Positions 24,267 through 29,728 of a DNA stretch of 29,728 nt are shown here, piece after piece. Location: the NCBI GenBank assembly GCA_032718475.1, contig JAUCBJ010004833.1, forward strand, positions 1-29,728, written 5' to 3'. A program made the translations under genes and the position numbers. The notes under the pieces were generated by a model. The model was not told where the DNA came from. It searched no databases and worked only from the letters and a program-made list of their open reading frames with translations. Source of the DNA: Nemertoderma westbladi. Its lineage: Eukaryota; Xenacoelomorpha; Nemertodermatida; Nemertodermatidae. Positions within the stretch are counted from its first letter, which is position 1. Each line of letters opens with the position of its first letter.

Positions 24267-24506
24267 TTGGTGATCCCAGTGGGAGTGAATCAGAAAGATA
24301 CATACTCCATGTAGGAGGCATCAGTCATCAATCGCCCGACTTTGGAGTGGTTGGCAGTGGAACATATTCCTTTGATCCTGGATCGTATCCTATAACACTT
24401 CAGCACTACGGAACCCGACCAGGTTTCGGACATGCTGATTACGACTATGTGATAGCAATAGATCAAACAGGAGGAGGAGCCACAACTTCTATTACGGACC
24501 CCTATG
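24267..24506 (+). CDS. Exon 2: beta-rich module of the muramidase gene
   Basis: Encodes residues 389 (split) to 469 (split). The acceptor is GTATCTGCATAG|TT and the donor is CTATG|GTTAGT. It is exactly 240 nt, phase 1 at both ends, so it could be skipped or inserted without a frame change. The sequence alternates hydrophobic and polar residues as in beta-strands (YILHVGG, YSFDPGSYPITLQHYGT, DYDYVIAID, TTSITDPYG) and has no cysteine. The module probably continues about 24 residues into exon 3, up to ASLTVVS. I do not recognise the family. Its place between calcium loops and enzyme suggests a spacer or ligand-binding beta-sandwich. It opens just after a tract of T and is preceded by the orphan minisatellite unit. 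Confidence 0.85.
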
Positions 24507-24599
24507 GTTAGTAATAGTATTAATGTATAGTGCTAAATGTCTTACAGACAAAGTATTTAACTTTTCTATATAATCCTATAATTTTACCAGGTGGAATAG
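24507..24599 (+). other. Start of intron 2
   Basis: Intron 2 spans 24507-27985 (3,479 bp). These first bases are unique AT-rich sequence before the LINE material. Nothing else is recognisable. Confidence 0.6.
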
Positions 24600-25590
24600 G
24601 AATTCTGTGAAGCCCATTTGCACTTCAGACCCAAAAAAACAACGAATCTATAAATTCCAGGGTCCTAATAACAACATTGGACGGGAATCCGAAGACAACA
24701 GCATGTTACTACAGTCTAACCATTCATCAGAGACATAACAAGCAGTCAAGTTTTATGAAGATCTGACTGGACTTATAAAGGACATTCTGAAACACAATCT
24801 CAAATTATTGCTCTTGACCTGAATGTGCATATTGGCCCAGAAGACATCGAGAGTTACACCTATGCCGCCAGTTTGAACAGAAATGGATGCTACTCTTAGA
24901 CATAATGTAAGAATGTTATTTGATACCAACAATCACGACATTCTAAAAGAGTAAGGGGAAGCTATGGACCTTTCGATGCCCTAATGGAATCAAAGCGCAG
25001 CTGGATTACATCCTTATAAACAAAAAGTGGAGGAATGGAGGAACAGCATGATTAAATGCGAGGCATACATCTCGTTCAACCCAATTGGTTCAGACCACAG
25101 AATCGTAACTGCAGAGGTCGGACTCAGTCTTAGAGACTCAGGACAAGCAAGCAAATCATTTGTGACTGGGAGAAACTCAGAACTGACAATGCAGTAAAGG
25201 ATGCTTACTTAGTAGAAGCTCAAAACCGCTATGAAGTAGTTCATATATAAAATAAATGGGTAAAACACAAGAGTCTTACACCCCACAAACTAACAAAAAA
25301 CACAGGATCAGGACATTACGATTATGAAGTAGTTCAGTCAATGGTTGAAGTCCACTCTACCGATTCTATATACCAGGTAATAATAAAAGGAAAAGTCCAC
25401 AAGGAATCAGTGAAGAGGCTTATATTCCCCAGAAACCCAAACGTAAACTTTATGTGCTATGACAAGACTCTGAGGGAAGAGAGAATATCTTAAAGTGACC
25501 TACAACCAACAGCCGAAAACATCAACAAGGTTGAGAAAGCTAAAAAAGATCCTAAAGCTATGAGAGGTACACACAGGACAAAATTGAAGT
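24600..25590 (+). mobile_element. Plus-strand LINE, endonuclease and linker part (decayed)
   Basis: The plus strand carries broken but readable pieces of an apurinic-type endonuclease from a non-LTR element: VKFYEDLTGLIKDI near 24746-24787, KLWTFRCPNGIKAQLDYILI then NKKWRN (about 24958-25036), and SDHRIV at about 25089-25106 followed by LSLRDS. The linker before the RT is readable as EAQNRYEVVQ, then, after a 79-bp insertion, SMVEVHSTDSIYQ. Stops and frameshifts are frequent. The exact 5' boundary is not visible. It has the same orientation as the host gene. Confidence 0.75.
25244..25322. mobile_element. 79-bp insertion with 14-bp target-site duplication
   Basis: The 14-mer TATGAAGTAGTTCA occurs at 25230-25243 and again at 25323-25336. 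Removing the 79 bp between them and one copy restores a continuous LINE linker reading frame, so this is a clean insertion. The insert is AT-rich with an A-run and does not match a family I know. A similar GTCTTACA-CCCC stretch occurs near 25780. The 14-bp duplication is typical of LINE-type endonuclease cutting, so a short truncated SINE or LINE piece is likely. Confidence 0.7.
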
Positions 25591-25939
25591 AATTATAACT
25601 GTTCACATACAGCAACAATCAAGACTTACCTGTTGTTTTAAGGGGCGCCTAAAAGCAGATAATCTTAAGAACGTGTTGGGAAAAGGTAATATCACTTCAG
25701 CAACTTGCTTGGGCAGCCTCCAAACATCGAGGTCAGCCCTACATGGATAATATCTGACAAGACACTATCTATAGAAACAGGGGTCTTACATCCCCTAATC
25801 TGCTTACTTACATCTGCTTACTCCAGAGAAGCATTAAATACTTACTTGTCAAATCATAACAAAAAAATAACATAACATAACTGGTGAGTAAGAAAAATGG
25901 ATTTTGATCAACAGATCAATAGATCAACAATAGCTCAGA
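25591..25939. other. Unassigned sequence inside intron 2
   Basis: About 350 bp between the LINE linker and the palindrome. It has no reading frame, no recognised repeat and no match to the LINE protein pieces on either side. The part of the LINE expected here (from the linker to RT motif A) is missing. It could be an older inserted element or rearranged filler. Confidence 0.4.
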
Positions 25940-25941
25940 TA

Positions 25942-26295
25942 CTAAGCTTCTGTATCACGATATAACAAACCAATGTCAGCGACAATAACTTCTGGTATTC
26001 CAGAAGTAAGCTCTTAGGATTTTCAGCATTTTACCTCTATGGATGAAGTCAAATGATTTCTTTAAGTTCACATTTCAGAACATCAGGAAAGTTATTTGCT
26101 TAAATCTTTCAACCACCCTCCGGATTGAAGGATTTAACTCAAGTAACCTTCCTGCAGTTCTGATGTGAACTTAAAGAAAGCATTTGACTTCATCCATAGA
26201 GGTAAAATGCTGAATATCTTAAGAGCTTTCTTCTGAAATACCAGAAGTAATTGTCGCTGGTATTGGTATTTAAATCGTAACACAGAAGCTCAGGC
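25942..26295. repeat. Long palindrome (about 170-bp arms, 12-bp loop)
   Basis: The left arm 25942-26112 and the right arm 26125-26295 are reverse complements with scattered mismatches and small indels; loop at 26113-26124. Shared blocks include CAGCATTTTACCTCTATGG in the left arm and its complement in the right arm, and AAATCTTTCAA opposite TTGAAGGATTT at the loop. The right arm is plus-strand LINE reverse transcriptase (it encodes LKKAFDFIHRGKMLNILRA, motif A). The left arm is therefore an inverted copy of the same LINE segment. In the gene's pre-mRNA this would fold into a long hairpin. Confidence 0.88.
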
Positions 26296-26573
26296 GCTCT
26301 CAACAGATGGTGAAACTGAGTTGTTCTCAATCCTATCCTGACTGGCGAACTGCAGCGTGACATTGGAGTCATTACTATTCGTAATTGTATTGGATTACGC
26401 AATGACGACAGCCGCAAAGGGAGAATGTCTTGGATTCGAATTCCCAGAACAAAGAAGCTGCATATATCCGTCACCTACAGTCATAGACACCGACTTTGCG
26501 TATGATATCGCCCTGCTTTCTAATACGCAACAGATGCACAGCCTAGAATGAATAAAGTGGGGAGCCTGCTAAG
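26125..26573 (+). mobile_element. Plus-strand LINE, reverse transcriptase palm (decayed)
   Basis: Readable pieces across several frames: motif A region KKAFDFIHRGKMLNILRA (about 26172-26225), IPEVIVAGIG, then EAQALSTDGETELFSIL, FVIVLDYAM (about 26378-26404) and DTDFAYDIALLSNTQQ (about 26487-26534). The catalytic box reads FAYD instead of FADD, so the first catalytic aspartate is lost, and stops interrupt the frame. The element is dead. It is cut by the MITE directly after this piece and resumes at 27356. Confidence 0.85.
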
Positions 26574-27355
26574 CAGGGACAGGATACGATTCGATACGAT
26601 ACGAAAATACGATACGATACGAACCAATTTTTCGCGATACGATACGATACGAATGTATTATTGGGAAAATACCATACGATACGAAAAATCCAAGATACGA
26701 TACGAAATACGAAAAAGTTTCGTATTTTTTCGTATCGTATTTTATTTAATAGTTGATAAAAAACATGTATTTTGTGGAGAAAATATTTTATAAATCTCTA
26801 TATAATAGGCAAATATTTTTTATTTCAATGTTCCAGTATTGTCAGTTTGTATGTGTTCTTGCTACAGCAACAGTGTACAGCTGTAGGCCTATCCTAGGCA
26901 ATTATGATTATTGATGCAATTATGAATTTGATGTACCAATATGGAAAAAAATTTAACTTCCAAGTTCGAAGTTTTACTAGAATAAAACTGTGGTTTATTT
27001 CAAAATAAATGTTTTTTTATTTTATAGTTTATATTTCAGTGGTCTTTTTATCATTATTCTACAGTTAATTACCATGAGATTAACGATCCTCCTGTCCTAC
27101 ACATTTTATTGACATATGTATTGATAAAATTGTAAGCTGTAACTTATTTTATACACTGTGATCTCTGGTATGACTGTTAAAAAACAATAATATTTCCAAA
27201 ATAATAAGATACAAAAATACAAAAAATAATTATTCGTATTATACGATACGAAGTCAATTTTATTGATACGATACGAAATTCGATACGAAGAAAATAATGC
27301 GACACGAAATATTAAAATTCGTTTTCGTATCGTATCGTATCGTATCCTGTCCCTG
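26574..27355. mobile_element. 782-bp hAT-like MITE with GATACGATACG subterminal repeats
   Basis: The two ends are inverted repeats of about 34 bp with one mismatch, starting CAGGGACAGGATACGA. Flanking octamers CTGCTAAG (26566-26573) and CTGTTATA (27356-27363) agree at 5 of 8 positions and fit a decayed 8-bp target-site duplication, as in hAT elements. Both subterminal regions (26588-26745 and 27225-27345) are packed with ATACGA/TCGTAT motifs in opposite orientations. A further small hairpin lies near 26695-26740. The middle is AT-rich with no transposase frame, so it is non-autonomous. It sits exactly inside the LINE reverse transcriptase and is therefore younger than it. Confidence 0.85.
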
Positions 27356-27933
27356 CTGTTATAAGGAGGTTGGATTGCATATAAATGCTACAAAGACCGA
27401 ATTCGTAGCTTTTAGTGTTAATGAGAACTTCATCACAATTGATAATAATCCACCAAGGAAAGCGGAGGACTTTCAGTTCCTTGGGTCATGGATAGTAGCA
27501 AAAAACGTATAGAAGTTAATACCATCTGGAAATCAGGTCTCTCCAGGCACCTGAAGACCAAGTTAGAGCCACAGTGGAAATTGAACTTTTATACGGGGAT
27601 AAGACCTGGACACTGACAAAATTTCTTGAACAACGAATTGATAGTTGTTACACAAGATTATTAAGGGCAGCCCTAAATATCTGTTGGAGACAACACAACA
27701 ATACAACCTGTATAAACAACCCTCTGTGAACGCAAATTAAGATTCAGTGGGAACTGCTGGAGAAGTAAACATGAGGTCATACCAGATCTACTTTTCTGGC
27801 AACCAACACAAGGAACGCATAGCCAAGGATGACCGGCTAGAAATATAGACCAACTTGAAAGGGATACTGAACTTGAGAGAAACGGAATTGCGTCAACTAT
27901 GTAGATTCGGGAAGCCTGGTAGTAGTAGTAGTA
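27356..27933 (+). mobile_element. Plus-strand LINE, 3' part with (TAG)n tail
   Basis: The LINE frame resumes with EVGLHINATKTEFVAFSV, then AEDFQFLGSWI, which follows on from the RT piece left of the MITE. Further on, degraded post-RT pieces can be read: SGLSRHLKTK, LLYGDKTWTLT, TRLLRAALNI, LRFSGNCWRSK, LLFWQPTQGTHSQG, LERDTELERNGIAST. The copy ends at a (TAG)n run, 27920-27933, after GAAGCCTGG, the same tail type as the minus-strand copy. Stops and frameshifts are frequent. Confidence 0.85.
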
Positions 27934-27985
27934 ACTGTCATTAAATCTTATCATTAATTAATATCTTGTTCTTGTTTTATTATAG

Positions 27986-28362
27986 GAATTCTGGGTTATC
28001 ATGACGAAAGTAGCTACTTGTATGCTAGCGGTAAACCTGCCTCGCTAACAGTTGTATCAAACATACCAGGATTTAAAGATGTCTACGATCACTTGATAGA
28101 CCGTGAAGGCAAGCTAAATGTTGGTTATATACCAACATCTGGCTCTGGGGTTACCATAGCAACTGGTGTTGATTTGGGACAACAGTCAGTAAAAGAATTA
28201 CGGAGAAAAGGGATATCAGAGGAATTGATTGCCAAACTTAAAGATTACCTTGGTAAGAAGACGAGAGCCGAGGTAGAAGCTGCTGGATTGAACCCGGCAG
28301 ATCTGAAGCTAAGCGACGATGAAGTGGCTGAACTCGATAAACCATTTGTTGACGACGCTATG
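27986..28362 (+). CDS. Exon 3: catalytic half of the pesticin-like muramidase domain
   Basis: Acceptor TTTTATTATAG|GA, donor GCTATG|GTAAGC. Encodes the end of codon 469 and residues 470-594. Residues 470-493 complete the beta module. From about 495 the sequence follows the C-terminal domain of pesticin-type proteins, a T4-lysozyme-like fold that cuts the MurNAc-GlcNAc bond. A helix ends in REG with Glu509. A short loop, VGYIPTSG, leads to SGVTIATGVDLGQ with Thr525 and Asp531. The Thr-to-Asp spacing of six matches the pesticin triad as I recall it; the loop between Glu and Thr is shorter. An amphipathic stretch follows (GISEELIAKLKDYLG, then LSDDEVAELDKPFVDDAM). There is no cysteine. The ORF has no Met near its 5' end, so it is an internal exon. 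Confidence 0.87.
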
Positions 28363-28717
28363 GTAAGCCAAATTACTTCTATGTGCCAAACTGGGGGTGA
28401 GCGTGAGGTGGAGTTTTAATTAATTCGCTGAAAATGTTACTAGGGATTCATAAAACTTTCATAAAAAAATTTTCCTGAGAAGTCACAAATATACATACAG
28501 GAATATGTAGTATCATAATTTATTTGAAGAAATAGACTGCTTTTTATTTATTATTCCAAGGTGGAATTCACCTCAACAGGATCCACATTTCAGGTCGTGA
28601 ATAAGGCCAGGGAATTAAGTAGCTTGTTTGTAATTAAGGGAATATTAGATTTACCTAAAGTCTAAAAAAATACAGTAAATCAGGTTGTCTAACTTCTACA
28701 TAAAATCCTACATTTAG
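28363..28717 (+). other. Intron 3
   Basis: A 355-bp intron, donor ATG|GTAAGC, acceptor CTACATTTAG|AAA, phase 0. It is AT-rich. If retained, it adds 18 residues and a stop (28417-28419), removing the C-terminal half of the enzyme domain. I see no repeat or RNA gene within it. Confidence 0.8.
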
Positions 28718-29005
28718 AAAGCTGTCCAAAGTTACTCGACTAAAATGACGACTAAAGGTTTATCAGTGTTGGTGTCACTTCGGCATTGGAGTTATCGTCT
28801 GGGAAACACGTCGCCAGACGGTAAGTTGGCTGTTGTAGTGAAGGAAGGAGAGGAACAGATAGTGAAGAATTACGTGTGGGAAGCAATTAAAGAGAAGACC
28901 GCTACGGATTCTAAGTTGCGGAATGCCTTGTCGGAAACTCTTAAACACCATCGAAGTGGTACAGCTGCGTATAACAGAATACGACACGAGATGAACTATC
29001 TCTAA
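28718..29005 (+). CDS. Exon 4: C-terminal half of the muramidase domain and stop
   Basis: Encodes residues 595-689, ending in TAA at 29003-29005. The acceptor at 28717 keeps the frame and joins the two parts of one predicted helix (DDAM with KAVQSY). The open frame could start at the ATG 28745, but the upstream codons 28718-28744 are open, follow a good acceptor and complete the helix, so 28718 is preferred. Features: VLVSLRHWSYRLG, the hydrophobic core helix and turn expected after the catalytic lobe in lysozyme-fold proteins, a charged helical region at about 640-672, and a final RIRHEMNYL with Arg and Glu as in the last helix of the family. There is no cysteine and no membrane anchor or GPI signal at the C-terminus. 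Confidence 0.84.
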   Translation, partial: KAVQSYSTKMTTKGLSVLVSLRHWSYRLGNTSPDGKLAVVVKEGEEQIVKNYVWEAIKEKTATDSKLRNALSETLKHHRSGTAAYNRIRHEMNYL

Positions 29006-29562
29006 CTTGTAACGTCGCAGACATTCTTAAAGTTGGTCAAACTGTTCATATACATTGTATGTGAAGTATCACCATGGTATGTGAGGTATATTACCCCAGG
29101 TATAAATAGTAGAACCTATAATATAACTAAACATGGAATAAGCTCTGCCATACTTCAGACCCCATAATAATGTAAACTATTTGTAATAAACCCATTAGGG
29201 TGTTCGTTTTTTTTCATGCAACAAATCTGTTATCGTATATTATAATATTCAGAATGTAATATTTTTGCACTGTGCATTATATTACACTCTCATGTCCTAA
29301 CAATAACATTCATGTCCAATCTGTAACACTCGTGCCTAACTTGTAACACTTATAGTGTCCAACCTGTAAGTAATTTTAATGCATAACTCTAATTTTTTTT
29401 ACCTCCAATTGCATTGATAATATAGTTTAGTTATTATAGACCATTTTGAAGTAATAGGGTAGTCGCTAAATGGTGACTCATCTACTGTACAATAACTATT
29501 GTTGAGGAGAAATTATTTCTAATTGCGTAGTTTATGTGCAAATAAAAGTATAGTTTATTGTT
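29006..29562 (+). other. 3' UTR with two candidate poly(A) signals
   Basis: AT-rich, no coding frame. AATAAA occurs at 29185-29190 and again at 29541-29546. The second is followed by a T/G-rich stretch (TATAGTTTATTGTTGTT), which fits a downstream element, so it is the better cleavage site. The first would give a 3' UTR of about 200 nt. Confidence 0.55.
29282..29368. repeat. Short imperfect 20-bp tandem repeat in the 3' UTR
   Basis: About four imperfect copies of a motif of the form TAACACTC.TGTCCTAAC.TG, for example TAACATTCATGTCCAATCTG and TAACACTCGTGCCTAACTTG. A small local duplication of no known role. Confidence 0.5.
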
Positions 29563-29728
29563 GTTAAAGGTTGATAAGTGATTTAATTTTGAGTACATTT
29601 ATTCGTATTTGGAAATAGTTGTCCCCGGTAGTAATATATATTAGTTTTGAGGACCAAAATCCCTTCTCTTGACTGTTCGTAAATTTCTTGTGATTTATTT
29701 TATCGTTTAGCGAGCAATATATTTTGTC
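29563..29728. other. Downstream flank
   Basis: AT-rich sequence after the second poly(A) signal, to the window end. No gene, repeat or element is recognisable. Confidence 0.5.

Larger units (their letters stand above)
13981..29005 (+). other. Gene model: four-exon secreted/membrane protein with Ca-loops and pesticin-like muramidase domain
   Basis: Proposed CDS: 13981-15145, 24267-24506, 27986-28362 and 28718-29005, giving 689 aa. Every intron is GT-AG and the phases fit exactly. Exon 1 ends after one base of codon 389, exon 2 (240 nt) starts with the other two and again ends after one base, and exon 3 ends on a codon boundary. No stop occurs in 2,070 nt. Domain order: signal peptide, two hydrophobic segments, Cys-rich stretch, four TSP3-like calcium loops, beta-rich module, muramidase domain. 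The role inferred is cleavage of bacterial cell-wall peptidoglycan outside the cell, for defence or digestion. This rests on domain recognition only. The three introns hold all the repeats between the exons. Transcript evidence would settle the 5' end. Confidence 0.8.

Noticed and set aside
26190-26474. 94-residue minus-strand frame
   Set aside because: Antisense of the plus-strand LINE RT and partly of the palindrome arm.
26548-27512. Plus-strand frames at 26548-26793 and 27297-27512
   Set aside because: The first is translation of the MITE ATACGA repeats. The second starts in the MITE end and runs into the LINE relic.
28561-28664. A possible extra exon in intron 3 after TATTCCAAG
   Set aside because: No good donor follows before the stop. 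Joining 28362 directly to 28718 already restores frame and an unbroken helix.
13981-29005. Bacterial contamination as the source of the muramidase domain
   Set aside because: The domain is interrupted by a GT-AG intron, joined to other exons across 3-9 kb introns holding eukaryotic LINEs, a MITE and minisatellites, and is followed by poly(A) signals.

Overview
The window is animal nuclear DNA, most likely from a marine invertebrate. The evidence is one multi-exon gene with GT-AG introns, two very long minisatellite arrays, decayed non-LTR retrotransposons (LINEs) and a nested MITE. TAGGCCTA-type motifs (around 13583 and 26884) also fit a marine invertebrate. The phylum cannot be fixed from sequence alone. 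Nothing here looks like a bacterial contig, although part of the gene encodes protein modules best known from bacteria.

Layout. 1-13330 is a 37-bp minisatellite with 45-bp variant units and a 3,706-bp higher-order tandem duplication. 13331-13980 is AT-rich unique DNA that should hold the promoter or 5' UTR. 13981-15145 is coding exon 1. Intron 1 (15146-24266) holds a 30-bp minisatellite (15583-22156) with its own 2,166-bp higher-order repeat, two minus-strand LINE fragments (about 22165-24154), and a single orphan minisatellite unit on the far side of them. 24267-24506 is exon 2. Intron 2 (24507-27985) is filled by a decayed plus-strand LINE, interrupted by a 79-bp insertion, a 350-bp palindrome and a 782-bp hAT-like MITE. 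27986-28362 is exon 3, 28363-28717 is intron 3, and 28718-29005 is the terminal exon. The 3' UTR follows, with poly(A) signals at 29185 and 29541.

The four exons join in phase (1, 1, 0) into an uninterrupted frame of 689 codons plus stop. The predicted protein has an N-terminal signal peptide and two further hydrophobic segments. An internal Met129 begins a second good signal peptide. These are followed by a Cys-containing region, four bacterial-type thrombospondin-3-like calcium loops with a furin-type RKRR site between the first and second, an unrecognised beta-rich module, and a C-terminal muramidase domain of the pesticin/T4-lysozyme-like fold. The predicted catalytic Glu509, Thr525 and Asp531 are all present. 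My main inference is that this is an animal secreted or membrane-released peptidoglycan hydrolase, built from bacterial-type modules that were captured and acquired introns.

The other notable structures are the two higher-order minisatellites (the intronic one resembles a splice site in every unit), a LINE family with (TAG)n tails, a long fold-back palindrome, and the nested MITE.
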